Below, piece by piece: positions 32,457-42,280 of a stretch of DNA of 64,000 nucleotides. The stretch spans positions 46,703 through 110,702 of the forward strand of contig CANJSF010000013.1 of the NCBI GenBank assembly GCA_947476925.1, in the 5' to 3' direction. The notes below the pieces were generated by a model. That model worked only from the letters and a program-made list of their open reading frames with translations, did not search any database and was not told where the DNA came from. This stretch comes from Rhodospirillaceae bacterium (lineage in GTDB: Bacteria; Pseudomonadota; Alphaproteobacteria; Rhodospirillales; Rhodospirillaceae). Numbering within the stretch: the stretch's first letter is position 1; the number at the start of each line of letters is the position of its first letter. Both the position numbers and the translations under genes were made by a program.

Positions 32457-35400
32457 ATGCGCATTCCCAGGCGTTTTACGGTCGAAGGCCGCTCCGCTTA
32501 CGACAGAATGACATTCCGCACCGTTGCGAGCGAAATTTCCAACCCCGACGGCACCAAAGTTTTTCAGCAAGACAATGTCACGGTGCCCGATCACTGGTCT
32601 CAGGTGGCCAGCGACGTACTGGCGCAAAAATATTTCCGTCGTTCGGGTGTGCCTGCGCGGCTGATGCCGATTGCTGAAGATGACGTGCCCGATTTTTTGT
32701 GGCGTCACGCCGCCAACACCAAGGAACTCGCTGCTCTGCCCGAAGCCCAGCGCACGACCGGCGAGCACGATGCGCGCCAAGTGTTCGACCGCATGGCCGG
32801 CACCTGGGCCTATTGGGGTTGGAATGCCGGCTTTTTTGATTCCGATTCCGATGCGCGCGCCTTTTACGATGAACTGCGGTTCATGCTGGCCATGCAAATG
32901 GCTGCGCCCAACTCACCGCAATGGTTCAACACGGGCTTGCATTGGGCCTATGGCATCGAAGGCCCTTCGCAGGGCCACCACTACGTCGATTACCGCACCG
33001 GCGAATTGACGGCGTCGAAGGGCGCGTATGAACATCCGCAGCCGCATGCGTGTTTTATCCAATCGATTGGCGATGACTTGGTCAACGACGGTGGGATCAT
33101 GGACCTTTGGGTGCGTGAAGCACGCCTGTTCAAATACGGCTCGGGCACCGGCACCAACTTCTCGAGCTTGCGAGGCGCCGGCGAAAAATTGTCGGGCGGC
33201 GGCACGTCATCGGGCTTGATGAGTTTCTTGAAAATCGGCGACCGGGCTGCCGGGGCGATTAAGTCGGGCGGGACCACACGCCGCGCCGCTAAAATGGTGA
33301 TCCTGAATGCCGATCACCCCGACATTGAAGAATTCATTGATTGGAAAGTGCGCGAGGAACAAAAAGTTGCCGCCATGGTGACGGGCTCGCGATTGGCCCA
33401 CAAGCACCTCAACGCCATCATTCGCGCCTGCAAAGATTGGGACGGTGTTGATAACGAGCAGCGATTCGACCCCAAAGCCAACGCGAAGCTGCGCCGCGAA
33501 GTAAAAGCCGCGCGTGCGGCGATGATCCCCGAGAACGCCGTGCGCCGCGCCATTCAATTCGCGCGCCAAGGCAAAGCCGCAGTCGATTTTCCAATCATGA
33601 ACACCGATTGGGATTCGGAAGCCTATGCCACAGTCTCAGGCCAGAATTCCAACAACACCGTACGTGTGACTGATAAGTTTTTAGCCGCCGTTGAGCGCGA
33701 TGAGTCGTGGCCGTTGGTGAACCGCAACGACGGCAAAATTTCAAAAATCGTCAAGGCCAGCGCGTTGTGGGATAAAATCGGCGAGGCTGCGTGGCAATGC
33801 GCCGACCCCGGCCTGCAATTTGATTCCACCATTAACGATTGGCACACCTGCCCAAAGTCCGGCCGCATCAATGCGTCCAACCCCTGTTCGGAATACATGT
33901 TTCTGGACAATACGGCGTGCAACCTTGCGTCTTTGAACCTGCTGACGTTCCGCAAGACCGATGGCAACTTTGATGTCGATGTTTTTGAACACGCCACGCG
34001 GCTGTGGACCATTGTGCTCGAAATCTCTGTGCTGATGGCGCAGTTCCCATCCAAAGAAATTGCGCAGCTCTCTTACAAGTACCGCACACTGGGCTTGGGA
34101 TATGCCAACCTCGGCGGGCTGTTGATGGCCAATGGCCACAGCTACGACAGCGCTGAAGGCCGCGCCATTGCCGGGGCTATTACATCGCTGATGACCGGCA
34201 CGTCCTATGCCACGTCGGCCGAAATGGCCGAAGAACATGGCGCATTTCCAGGTTTTGCAGACAATCGCGACGACATGATGCGCGTGGTGCGCAACCACCG
34301 CCGCGCGGCTTATGGTCATCACTCGGGCTACGAGGCGCTGAGCACAAAACCCACGCCACTCAATGCCGCCGATTGCCCCGATACCGCGCTCGTCGCCGCC
34401 GCCAAGTTGGCGTGGGACCACGCGCTCGAGTCAGGCGCCGCCCATGGCTTTCGCAATGCCCAAGTCAGCGTCATTGCGCCCACCGGCACCATCGGCCTGG
34501 TGATGGATTGCGATACCACTGGCGTTGAGCCCGACTACGCGCTGGTAAAATTCAAAAAACTTGCTGGCGGTGGTTACTTTAAAATCATCAACCGCGGCGT
34601 TCCCCTCGCCCTGCAAACGCTGGGCTATTCCGCGGCGGAGATTGCCGATATCGAACGCTTTGCCATCGGCACGGCCTCTCTGGATGACGCGCCGCACATC
34701 AACCCCGAAAGCTTGCACGACAGAGGTTTTGACGAAGAGGCGTTGCAGAAAATCGAGGACGCACTGGAAAGCGCTTACGACATTCGTTTTGCGTTCAATC
34801 GGTATGTGTTGGGCGACGAATTTTGCCTGGACACGTTGGGCTTTACCAACGATCAGCTCAGCGATGTCGGCTTTAACATGCTTGACGCCTTGGGGTTCAA
34901 ACGCGCCGAGATCGACGCCGCCAACGCCCATATCTGTGGGGCCATGACGCTGGAAGGCGCACCACATTTAAAGCCCGAGCATTTGGCGGTGTTTGACTGT
35001 GCCAGCCCGTGCGGCCGCACCGGCAAGCGCGCGCTGTCGGTCGACAGTCACATTCTGATGATGGCGGCCGTGCAGCCGTTTGTATCGGGCGCGATTTCCA
35101 AAACGATCAACATGCCGCACTCAGCAACAATTGAAGACTGCAAGCGCGCCTATTTGATGTCGTGGAAGCTGGGTTTGAAAGCTAACGCCCTGTATCGCGA
35201 TGGCTCGAAACTATCGCAGCCGCTGGCTGCGCTATTCGACGACGCCGATTTGGAAGATGACGAAGATATTGTGGAAAACATTATCCAGCAAAATCCACAA
35301 GCACGTGCGGAAGTCATTGCCGAACGAATCATTGAGCGCGTGGTTGAACGCGAGCGCCAGAAATTGCCGCCGCGCCGCAAGGGCTACACGCAAAAGGCCA

Positions 35401-36161
35401 GCGTCGGTGGGCACAAAGTCTATTTGCGCACGGGAGAGTATGAAAATGGTCACTTGGGTGAAATTTTCATCGATATGCACAAAGAGGGTGCGGCCTTCCG
35501 CAGCCTGATGAACAACTTTGCCATCGGCATTTCCATCGGCCTGCAATACGGCGTGCCGTTGGAAGAATACGTTGATGCATTTACCTTCACGCGCTTCGAA
35601 CCCGCGGGCGCCGTCGAGGGCAATGCTTCGATCAAAATGGCGACTTCGATTTTGGATTATTTGTTCCGCGAGTTGGCTGTGTCGTACCTGGGGCGTCATG
35701 ACCTTGCGCATGTGGAACCACACGATGTGTTGCCCGATGCCATGGGCGAAGGCGTCGAGGCCGAGCGGCTGCTGCAACTGGCCGAAAAGACCGTGTCGAG
35801 CGGCTATATTCGCTCGAGCAACCTCTACTTCCTCAAGCCGCCGGCGCGCGGCGGCGCCAGCGGGGGAACGAGTGGCGGGCTTGCAAACAGTGGCGGTGGC
35901 GGCACGGTTAGTGCCATTTCAACTCCCGGCAGCCCGTCGGCCATGGCTGGCATGGGCCCGGTGATGGGCTCGGTGGCCGAGAAAGTTGAAACGCATGTGC
36001 GCGTCACGGAAGTGACCCAATCACGCACATCGTCATTAACGGCGGCACGCCTGAAGGGTTATGAGGGCGACAATTGCCCCGAGTGCGGCAACTTTACTCT
36101 GGTGCGCAACGGCACTTGCCTCAAATGCGAAACTTGCGGCGGGACAACGGGTTGCTCGTAA
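32457..36161 (+). CDS. nrdJ: Vitamin B12-dependent (class II) ribonucleotide reductase
   Basis: 1234 aa, the long alphaproteobacterial form. It reduces ribonucleotides to deoxyribonucleotides with adenosylcobalamin, with or without oxygen. Motifs: [32 protein letters not shown], the catalytic loop [19 protein letters not shown] (about residue 474), ACNLASLNL, and [19 protein letters not shown] (about 674). A 120-150 residue helical extension follows the barrel, then a flexible Gly/Ser linker (about 1140-1165) and a C-terminal zinc-ribbon/redox tail with CPECGN...[14 protein letters not shown] precedes the ATG. No nrdAB is present, so this may be the main reductase. It is followed after 19 nt by the CD-NTase-like gene. 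Confidence 0.96.
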   Translation: MRIPRRFTVEGRSAYDRMTFRTVASEISNPDGTKVFQQDNVTVPDHWSQVASDVLAQKYFRRSGVPARLMPIAEDDVPDFLWRHAANTKELAALPEAQRTTGEHDARQVFDRMAGTWAYWGWNAGFFDSDSDARAFYDELRFMLAMQMAAPNSPQWFNTGLHWAYGIEGPSQGHHYVDYRTGELTASKGAYEHPQPHACFIQSIGDDLVNDGGIMDLWVREARLFKYGSGTGTNFSSLRGAGEKLSGGGTSSGLMSFLKIGDRAAGAIKSGGTTRRAAKMVILNADHPDIEEFIDWKVREEQKVAAMVTGSRLAHKHLNAIIRACKDWDGVDNEQRFDPKANAKLRREVKAARAAMIPENAVRRAIQFARQGKAAVDFPIMNTDWDSEAYATVSGQNSNNTVRVTDKFLAAVERDESWPLVNRNDGKISKIVKASALWDKIGEAAWQCADPGLQFDSTINDWHTCPKSGRINASNPCSEYMFLDNTACNLASLNLLTFRKTDGNFDVDVFEHATRLWTIVLEISVLMAQFPSKEIAQLSYKYRTLGLGYANLGGLLMANGHSYDSAEGRAIAGAITSLMTGTSYATSAEMAEEHGAFPGFADNRDDMMRVVRNHRRAAYGHHSGYEALSTKPTPLNAADCPDTALVAAAKLAWDHALESGAAHGFRNAQVSVIAPTGTIGLVMDCDTTGVEPDYALVKFKKLAGGGYFKIINRGVPLALQTLGYSAAEIADIERFAIGTASLDDAPHINPESLHDRGFDEEALQKIEDALESAYDIRFAFNRYVLGDEFCLDTLGFTNDQLSDVGFNMLDALGFKRAEIDAANAHICGAMTLEGAPHLKPEHLAVFDCASPCGRTGKRALSVDSHILMMAAVQPFVSGAISKTINMPHSATIEDCKRAYLMSWKLGLKANALYRDGSKLSQPLAALFDDADLEDDEDIVENIIQQNPQARAEVIAERIIERVVERERQKLPPRRKGYTQKASVGGHKVYLRTGEYENGHLGEIFIDMHKEGAAFRSLMNNFAIGISIGLQYGVPLEEYVDAFTFTRFEPAGAVEGNASIKMATSILDYLFRELAVSYLGRHDLAHVEPHDVLPDAMGEGVEAERLLQLAEKTVSSGYIRSSNLYFLKPPARGGASGGTSGGLANSGGGGTVSAISTPGSPSAMAGMGPVMGSVAEKVETHVRVTEVTQSRTSSLTAARLKGYEGDNCPECGNFTLVRNGTCLKCETCGGTTGCS

Positions 36162-36180
36162 TGGCGCACGCCCCTCGCCC

Positions 36181-37188
36181 ATGAGCACCACGCTCCCAGC
36201 CACGCTGTCTCAGTTCACCATCGCTGATCCGGTGAAGGTGTCGGGCTTCGGAAGACCGCAGAATACCCCATTCGATCTCAACGCCTGCTTTGCTGAATTT
36301 CTGCGCCGGATCGTGCCCACCAGTCCGGCGTATTTGGCCGCAAAGCATGCGGCCATGATGATTGGCAAAGATCTGTGCAGTGAGTTTTACCGCAATGCTC
36401 GAATCGACGTTGCCGAGACTGATCATATTGTCGCCGGTAGTGTCGGCAAGCGTACCGCAATCGCGCCCATTCGCGTTGTTGACGTCTTATACGTGCTGCC
36501 TCCCAAGTTGGAGGTGGCCAAAGCCATCGACGCCTTGAAAATTGTGCTGGCTGTTTTGAACGACAAGCACCCGGTGGCCTGCATCGCCGAAGACTATTCG
36601 GGCGTGCTGGTGGCGGTCGATGGATTGGCTGTGAAAGTCGTGCCGTGCCTGCCTTACGAGGGGGCCTTTCTTGTCCCTGGATCCGTTAGCACCGAACGCC
36701 CATCGGGATGGAGTTTGACGAACCCCATCGCCGAAGCCGCCACGCTGCGCTTGATGGATTCGATGTATGGCAATCGCCCGCGCCTGATGCTGGCCGCATT
36801 AAAAGCCTGGCGTGCCCACAATGGCGTGGCCATTTCGTCGTTCGCCTTGGAACTGTTGACCATGGATTTTTACACCAGCGCGCCGCGCTCGTTCTCGTTG
36901 GCACCTGCATTGGTCGACTTTTGGGCCTGGAGCCGCAAACGCACGCCCGTGACCCTCAAACCACCTGGCGCGTCAACGTCGGTGGTGATCGACGACGTAT
37001 GGCACGGCAAGGCCAAAGCGGCGTACTGGCGTTCGACCATGGCCGAGTATCACATCGGCCAAGACAAAATGATCGAAGCCGCACTGGAGTGGCGACAAAC
37101 CTTGGGGCCGCTGTTCCCCGTCCCGGGCGAGGAGATCGATGCCTTGCCGATGTTCCCCAGTAACCGCCGAAAGGCCAGCGCGGCCTAA
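36181..37188 (+). CDS. CD-NTase/SMODS-fold nucleotidyltransferase homologue with degraded catalytic site
   Basis: 335 aa. The order of motifs is that of SMODS/CD-NTase enzymes: an N-terminal helix FAEFLRRIVPTSPAYLAAK, GS motif in AGSVGKRTAIAPI (G86-S87), strand VVDVLYVLPP (99-108), a third-carboxylate strand LVAVDGLAVKVVPCLPYEG (143-161), VPGS..W.LTNPIAEAA, and the helical KAWRAHNGVAISSFALELL. In active enzymes the strand after GS reads DxD and the later strand has D in VDVVP; here they read V99-V100-D101 and V151-K152-V153, so two of the three metal-binding carboxylates are lost. Probably catalytically dead. It follows nrdJ by 19 nt; no CBASS effector, Cap2/Cap3 or HORMA gene is nearby. The frame extends upstream into nrdJ but ATG 36181 gives the family-like start. 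Confidence 0.72.
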   Translation: MSTTLPATLSQFTIADPVKVSGFGRPQNTPFDLNACFAEFLRRIVPTSPAYLAAKHAAMMIGKDLCSEFYRNARIDVAETDHIVAGSVGKRTAIAPIRVVDVLYVLPPKLEVAKAIDALKIVLAVLNDKHPVACIAEDYSGVLVAVDGLAVKVVPCLPYEGAFLVPGSVSTERPSGWSLTNPIAEAATLRLMDSMYGNRPRLMLAALKAWRAHNGVAISSFALELLTMDFYTSAPRSFSLAPALVDFWAWSRKRTPVTLKPPGASTSVVIDDVWHGKAKAAYWRSTMAEYHIGQDKMIEAALEWRQTLGPLFPVPGEEIDALPMFPSNRRKASAA

Positions 37189-37298
37189 AGTTTGCTTTTC
37201 GTTTGGCGCAGAACGCGGAAAGTGTTGATCAGCCACTTACGACCCGGAATATTCGTGTATTGTTTTGCGGAGCCTTCATGCAGCACAAGGACACCTTC

Positions 37299-37847
37299 AT
37301 GCGTCGCACACTATTGATTGTAACATTTCTGGTTCAATCGCTTGTCATGGCTCAACAGGCGCATGCCGACGACATGGAAAAAGTCATGCAGCTATGGTGC
37401 ACGCAAGTTGGCACCTGGACTGGGATGATCGACATTACTGCGAAAGACGGAAAAACCACACAGCAAGAGCTGGTAACGACTCACGACTGCACTGAGGCCG
37501 CCTCGTTTCATATCGTTCGCGAACGGTTTGGCAGCGGCACTTCGACTGTCAAGGTGACGTTCATCGACAAGGCCGCCCAAAATTTTCATACGTCGTATTT
37601 TGTGAAGGGAACGGATGCTCCCTATAGCTTTTCTTTTGTCAGCGTCGAAGCCACTGACGATAAGCATTGGAAAACAATCATCGCATCGACGCCAGGAAGC
37701 GAAAAATATGAAGGGCGTCCTGCGATCCTACGGTACATTCGCATTCGCAACGGTGATTCCATCGAAAGCTGGAAAGACGTTCAATTCCCAGACGGCACCA
37801 GCGGCTTCGAGCCGCGATCAAAGATTGTTCAAACGTTAAAACGTTAG
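37299..37847 (+). CDS. Secreted protein of unknown function
   Basis: 182 aa from ATG 37299 (AAGGA 8 nt upstream). Signal peptide MRRTLLIVTFLVQSLVMAQQAHA. The mature part is a single compact domain beginning DDMEKVMQLWCTQVGTWTGMID, with TTHDCTEAASFHIV, RERFGSGTSTVKVTFID and a C-terminal WKDVQFPDGTSGFEPRSK. The 'W.G.W.G..' start and alternating beta pattern suggest a lipocalin-like or DUF1579-like beta-barrel, but I cannot place it firmly. Two cysteines (in WCTQ and HDCT) could pair. Follows the CD-NTase-like gene by 110 nt, same strand; convergent with serA. Confidence 0.65.
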   Translation: MRRTLLIVTFLVQSLVMAQQAHADDMEKVMQLWCTQVGTWTGMIDITAKDGKTTQQELVTTHDCTEAASFHIVRERFGSGTSTVKVTFIDKAAQNFHTSYFVKGTDAPYSFSFVSVEATDDKHWKTIIASTPGSEKYEGRPAILRYIRIRNGDSIESWKDVQFPDGTSGFEPRSKIVQTLKR

Positions 37848-37912
37848 CGCCGCGCCCTGCGCCAGGATTGAATTGCTGGTGCGTGGCGAAAAAATTGCGC
37901 TGACGCCCCGCT

Positions 37913-39166
37913 CTACTTCGGCGCTTCGTACAAAAAGCGCGTGCGGACCGTGCCCTCGATAGCGGCGAGGTCTTTGCGAATGCCCATGCCTACTTCAACT
38001 CGCCCCAGAACGTCGGTGACGACGTAGCCGATGTCGCCATCGGTGCGGAGGTATTGCCCCGCGATGTTGATTTTGCGGCGAGCAAACACATCGGTGATTT
38101 TAGACAACACACCTGGCACGTCACGGTGAATGTGCATAAACCGGGTTGCGTTGGTTTGCGGTGGCAGTGCCACTTCCACAAAATTCACCGCGCCCAAGGT
38201 CGAGCCGTTGTCGGAATACTTCACCAGCTTCTCGGCGACTTCGGCGCCAATATTCGCCTGGGCTTCTTCCGTTGAACCGCCGATGTGCGGCGTAAGAATG
38301 ACATTCTTCAAACCTTGCAGCGGGCTTTTGAATTTCTCATCGGCGTCGGCGGGCTCTTTGGGGAATACGTCCAGCGCTGCGCCGGCAATGTGGCCCGACT
38401 TCAAGGCTTCAGCCAAAGCGTCAATTTCCACCACCGTACCGCGCGAGGCATTGATAAAGTGCGCGCCTTTTTTCATTTTCTTGATCTTGGCGGCGTTGAT
38501 CATGTTTTTGGTCTGAGCGGTCTCGGGCACATGAAGCGAGACAAAGTCCGACATGGCCAGCAAATCGTCGAGCGAGCGACACACCTGAGCATTGCCGAGC
38601 GCCAGCTTCTCGATGATGTCGTAGAAGCGCACCTGCATGCCCATCGCTTCGGCCATAATGGATAGCTGCGTTCCGATATGGCCGTAACCAATAATGCCCA
38701 GCACCTTGCCGCGAATTTCGTGGCTGCCCTTGTGCGACTTGTCCCAGCCGCCTTCATGCGCCGTCCAGCTTTTGCGCGGAATATCGCGGCTGAGCATGAT
38801 GATCTCGGCCAGCACCAACTCGGCCACCGATCGGGTGTTCGAGTACGGGGCGTTGAAGACCGGCACGCCCAGGCGCTTGGCGGCTTTCAGGTCCACCTGA
38901 TTGGTACCAATACAAAAGCAGCCAACAGCCAGCAGCTTCTCGCCAGCGGCGAGAATATCTTTGGTCAATTTTGTGCGCGAGCGAATGCCCAGAATGTGCA
39001 CGTCTTTAAGTTTGGCCTTCAGGTCGTCGGCATCCAGCGCGCCAGCCACATTTTCAACCGACCCGTATCCCTGGCGCTTGAACAGCTCCAGCGCGGTTTT
39101 GTTGATATTCTCGAGCAACAACACCTTGATTCGGGTCTTGGGCAGAGAGAGGTTTTCTTTGGCCAT
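37913..39166 (-). CDS. serA: D-3-phosphoglycerate dehydrogenase (with ACT domain)
   Basis: 417 aa, the E. coli-type SerA length. LLLENINKTALELFKRQGY at the start; NAPYSNTRSVAELVLAEI; NAD-binding GKVLGIIGYGHIGTQLS; catalytic Arg in NASRGTVVEIDAL, Glu in DVFPKEPADADE, His in LTPHIGGSTEEAQ; C-terminal ACT domain FMHIHRDVPGVLSKITDVFA. It commits 3-phosphoglycerate to serine synthesis; the ACT domain implies serine feedback. AGGA precedes ATG 39166; a longer frame to 39226 lacks family resemblance. Divergent from the GSCFA gene. Confidence 0.95.
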   Translation of the reverse strand: MAKENLSLPKTRIKVLLLENINKTALELFKRQGYGSVENVAGALDADDLKAKLKDVHILGIRSRTKLTKDILAAGEKLLAVGCFCIGTNQVDLKAAKRLGVPVFNAPYSNTRSVAELVLAEIIMLSRDIPRKSWTAHEGGWDKSHKGSHEIRGKVLGIIGYGHIGTQLSIMAEAMGMQVRFYDIIEKLALGNAQVCRSLDDLLAMSDFVSLHVPETAQTKNMINAAKIKKMKKGAHFINASRGTVVEIDALAEALKSGHIAGAALDVFPKEPADADEKFKSPLQGLKNVILTPHIGGSTEEAQANIGAEVAEKLVKYSDNGSTLGAVNFVEVALPPQTNATRFMHIHRDVPGVLSKITDVFARRKINIAGQYLRTDGDIGYVVTDVLGRVEVGMGIRKDLAAIEGTVRTRFLYEAPK

Positions 39167-39271
39167 TGAGAATCCTGAGGCGGGATACGGCGAAATCCGG
39201 TTGAAGGAGGGCGCTGGGTAGCACATTGTCGCGCCTTGAGGAAAGACCCGCTCGAGCGTGAAAGTTCTGCC

Positions 39272-40147
39272 ATGGCGACACCCGATAAACGACCCGCCGA
39301 GTTAGGCCCTTACCAGGGCAAGTATCCGCGCAGCACGGCCGAATTCGCCAATTTGGCCAAAGTGGTTGAGGATTACGTTTTGCCGGGATACCTGCCCGAG
39401 CGACCCATTATTGGGCCCGCCGACAGCATCCGCGCACAAGGGTCATGCTTTGCCGAGAATGTTGTGGCAGCGCTGAAGCTGCGCGGCATGAATGCCAAAA
39501 TTATGGGCGTGAATGAAACCATTAACTCGCCCACAGCCAACGAGTTCTTTTTCCGCTACATCAGCGGGCGGGAAACAAAACTAGCCCACCCCATTCATGC
39601 CGCCGCATTTCCCATCGCTGAAGCTGCTAATTTTGCGCAAAAGTTTCGCGAGGCAAATCTGCTGATCCTGACCTTGGGCGTCGCACCGTATGTGGCCTTG
39701 CGCTCGACCGGCCTGCCCGTTTTCAACGTCGACCCTAACCACCCGCAGGATTTTGTCGTGATCGATCCGACGGTCGAAGAGACCAAAAAAACAATTGCGT
39801 CGATTGTGGCGATGGTCGGCGAGATAAACCCCAACTTGAAGCTCGTTCTCACCCTCTCGCCAGTGCCGCTGAATCGTTCGGCTCAGCCCTCGGCCGTGGC
39901 TGCCGATTGTATTTCCAAATCGACGCTGCGAGCGGCGGTGGCCGAGCTTATGCGCGACCCCGCGTCGAAGTTTGCCTATTGGCCATCCTTTGAGATTATT
40001 CGTTGGCTTGGCGCGCATTTGCCGCCGGTGTTCGGCGCTGATGATGGCCTGACGCGTCACGTGAATAAGGACATCGTGGGTTTGGTGATTGACCTTTTTC
40101 TCAAATACTATGCGGGGCTGGAACCTGCACCGATGAAGGACAACTAA
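39272..40147 (+). CDS. GSCFA-domain protein
   Basis: 291 aa. The signature AQGSCFAENVVAALK lies near residue 57, followed by NETINSPTANEFFFRYISG, LLILTLGVAPY, LKLVLTLSPVPLNRS and a C-terminal WPSFEII.. DDGLTRHVNKDIVGLVIDLFL. GSCFA proteins belong to the SGNH/GDSL-like hydrolase group, with the motif Ser as the probable nucleophile; substrates are not known, though members are often linked to polysaccharide or capsule genes. ATG 39272; a TTG 36 nt earlier is in frame. The next gene starts 1 nt after its stop, so the two are co-translated. Confidence 0.85.
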   Translation: MATPDKRPAELGPYQGKYPRSTAEFANLAKVVEDYVLPGYLPERPIIGPADSIRAQGSCFAENVVAALKLRGMNAKIMGVNETINSPTANEFFFRYISGRETKLAHPIHAAAFPIAEAANFAQKFREANLLILTLGVAPYVALRSTGLPVFNVDPNHPQDFVVIDPTVEETKKTIASIVAMVGEINPNLKLVLTLSPVPLNRSAQPSAVAADCISKSTLRAAVAELMRDPASKFAYWPSFEIIRWLGAHLPPVFGADDGLTRHVNKDIVGLVIDLFLKYYAGLEPAPMKDN

Positions 40148-40148
40148 T

Positions 40149-40613
40149 ATGGGAACCGTCGATAAACGCCTTTCGGATGCCGGTTTGGTCTTGCCCACCG
40201 CGGCCAGCCCCATAGCCAACTACGTGCCGGCGGTTCGCACGGGCAACTTATTGTTCATCTCGGGCCAGTTGCCGCTGAAAGACGGCAAAGTGGCGTTCGA
40301 GGGGCATGTGGGAAACACCCTATCGATTGACCAAGGCGTCGAGGCGGCCAAGCTCTGCGCGTTGAATATCATTGCCCAGGCGAAGTCCGCGCTGGGCGGA
40401 GATCTAGATAAAGTCATGCGGGTGGTGAAACTCACCGGATTTGTCGCCTGCTTACCTGGCTTCGGCCAACACCCGCAAGTCATTAACGGCGCATCAGATG
40501 TGATGGTGCAAGTGTTCGGCGATGCTGGCCGGCATGCCCGTGCAGCAGTTGGAGCGCCGTCATTGCCGCGCAATGCTGCGGTCGAAGTCGAAGCCGTATT
40601 TGAGGTTGCGTAA
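40149..40613 (+). CDS. RidA/YjgF/YER057c/UK114-family protein
   Basis: 154 aa. N-terminal KRLSDAGLVLPTAASPIANYVPAVRTG, GNLLFISGQLPLKDGK, VGNTLSIDQGVEAAKLCALNII, VMRVVKLTGFVACLPGF and the substrate-anchor region HARAAVGAPSLPRNAAVEVE. RidA proteins hydrolyse reactive enamine/imine intermediates from PLP enzymes; this longer subgroup (with an 8-10 residue insertion) is less studied, but keeps the catalytic-type Arg in HARAAVG. Sits 1 nt behind the GSCFA gene. Confidence 0.9.
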   Translation: MGTVDKRLSDAGLVLPTAASPIANYVPAVRTGNLLFISGQLPLKDGKVAFEGHVGNTLSIDQGVEAAKLCALNIIAQAKSALGGDLDKVMRVVKLTGFVACLPGFGQHPQVINGASDVMVQVFGDAGRHARAAVGAPSLPRNAAVEVEAVFEVA

Positions 40614-40619
40614 CGCGCA

Positions 40620-41831
40620 ATGAACGATGAACGGCCCAGCGCCGATACCCTGACCGCCAAGGTTCTGACCAGCATTGACGCCGTGGACGCAACGGCGTGG
40701 GATGCCTGCGCGGGCCAAGACCGCCATGACGCGAACCCGTTCGTGCGCCACGCATTCTATAGCGCGCTGGAAGATTCAAAATCCGTCTGTGCCGAAGCGG
40801 GCTGGCAGCCGCAGCACATCGTCCTTGAAGACGCCGACGGGAAAATGCTGGCCTGCACCGCCATGTACCTTAAAAGCCATTCGTACGGAGAGTATGTATT
40901 CGACCACGGCTGGGCCAATGCCTTTCAGCGCGCAGGCGGGCGCTATTACCCCAAGTTACAATGCGCCGTGCCGTTTACGCCGGTGACCGGGCCACGCCTC
41001 ATGGTGCATAGCGATGAAGACGACGTCTCACGCGTCGAACTTCAAACCACGTTGATCGGTACGATGGTGGAATTGGCCAAACAGCGACGCGTGTCGTCGG
41101 TACACGTCACCTTCCCCACTGAATCCGAGCAACAACTCATGGCCGAGGCGGGCTTTCTGCCACGCATCGGCGAGCAGTATCATTGGAAGAACGAAGGCTA
41201 CGGCAGCTTTGACAATTTCCTGGAGGCGATGTCGTCGCGCAAACGTAAAAACATCCGCAAAGAGCGCGAGAAAGCCAACGGCGTCGGCGTGCGTATCGAA
41301 ACTTTAGTGGGTGCCGATATCAAAGCGCACCATTGGGATGCGTTCTATCGCTTTTATGTGGGCACATCGGACCGCAAGTGGGGCCAAGCGTACCTGACCC
41401 GTGAATTTTTCGATTTGCTGTCGCAGCGAATGGCCGACGCGGTCGTGTTGGTTATGGGCTTTGAAGGCGAGAAACCCGTCTGTGGAGCTATCAACTTGCG
41501 CGGCGGGAATACTTTATTCGGGCGCAACTGGGGCGGCATTGTCGATTACCCCTTTCTGCATTTTGAATGCTGCTATTACCGCGCCATCGATTTTGCTATC
41601 GAGCACAAGCTGGCGTGGGTTGAAGCCGGGGCACAAGGCCAACACAAAATCCAACGCGGTTACTTGCCGCGCGCCACTTACTCAGCACATTGGATTGCTG
41701 ACGCCAGCTTTCGCCAAGCGGTCGCAAATTTCCTCGACGAAGAACGCGAGGCCGTGGCGCAACGCATCGAGGCGCTGGAAGACTGGGGCCCGTTTAAGAA
41801 AGAGCAGAAAGATAGTACCGATGGCCTCTGA
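40620..41831 (+). CDS. FemAB/DUF482-type GNAT acyltransferase
   Basis: 403 aa. WDACAGQDRHDANPFVRHAF at the start, LEDADGKMLACTAMYLKSHS, GEYVFDHGWANAF, YYPKLQCAVPFTPVTGPRL, SSVHVTFPTESEQ, QYHWKNEGYGSFDNFLEAMS, SRKRKNIRKEREK, GAINLRGGNTLFGRNWG, HFECCYYRAIDFAIE, EAGAQGQHKIQRGYLP. This is the PF04339 family, a double-GNAT fold related to FemAB peptidoglycan transferases; substrate unknown. Six nt after ridA, and its end overlaps the next small gene by 11 nt: a four-gene operon GSCFA-ridA-femAB-like-small protein. Confidence 0.88.
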   Translation: MNDERPSADTLTAKVLTSIDAVDATAWDACAGQDRHDANPFVRHAFYSALEDSKSVCAEAGWQPQHIVLEDADGKMLACTAMYLKSHSYGEYVFDHGWANAFQRAGGRYYPKLQCAVPFTPVTGPRLMVHSDEDDVSRVELQTTLIGTMVELAKQRRVSSVHVTFPTESEQQLMAEAGFLPRIGEQYHWKNEGYGSFDNFLEAMSSRKRKNIRKEREKANGVGVRIETLVGADIKAHHWDAFYRFYVGTSDRKWGQAYLTREFFDLLSQRMADAVVLVMGFEGEKPVCGAINLRGGNTLFGRNWGGIVDYPFLHFECCYYRAIDFAIEHKLAWVEAGAQGQHKIQRGYLPRATYSAHWIADASFRQAVANFLDEEREAVAQRIEALEDWGPFKKEQKDSTDGL

Positions 41832-42054
41832 TCCCGTCCTGACAATGATGAACATGGCGCGCGAACGCCCCGACCCCAAGGCGGTGTCGCAATGGCTCAG
41901 CGCCTTTTTGGGCAAACGGCCCCTGAAGATGAAGCAGGACTTGCTTGCCGGTTTTGAAACCGAGATCAAGGCAAAGTACTCGGGCGCGGCCGATGTGCGC
42001 GCCGCAACGCTGGTGTTGAAGATGATTGAGAAAGTGCGCGAGACATTGCGCTAA
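41821..42054 (+). CDS. Small conserved-looking helical protein
   Basis: 77 aa, MASDPVLTMMNMARERPDPK..., with a predicted helical body AVSQWLSAFLGKRPLKMKQD and AATLVLKMIEKVRETLR at the end; no membrane segment or cysteine. Its ATG lies inside the last codons of the FemAB-like gene (11-nt overlap), typical of translational coupling. I do not recognise the family. Confidence 0.6.
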   Translation: MASDPVLTMMNMARERPDPKAVSQWLSAFLGKRPLKMKQDLLAGFETEIKAKYSGAADVRAATLVLKMIEKVRETLR

Positions 42055-42280
42055 CTGAAATTCTTTTCGCACTTGCCTGACGGGCATAGACCCATACGCA
42101 GCGTCTGCGCGCTCGCCTGTTTATCTGCCCGTGCAAAACAGCACAGCCCGCCTGCGCAATAGAGAACATCGCGACATATAAAAACCTCCTAGTGTTGCTT
42201 CATCCGACGCAGCGGCTGGCATATCGCCTTTCCTGTGTTGCTTTGTATCTCGCCGGACAGCAGTCAGGAGGCTGCATCCC

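Noticed and set aside
36181..37847. CBASS anti-phage operon
   Set aside because: The CD-NTase-like protein lacks catalytic residues, and the next gene is a secreted protein, not an effector; no HORMA, TRIP13, E1/E2 or JAB genes are present.
37861..37885. Shared terminator between the secreted protein and serA
   Set aside because: A 7-bp stem with one G-U pair exists, but no T tract follows it on either strand.
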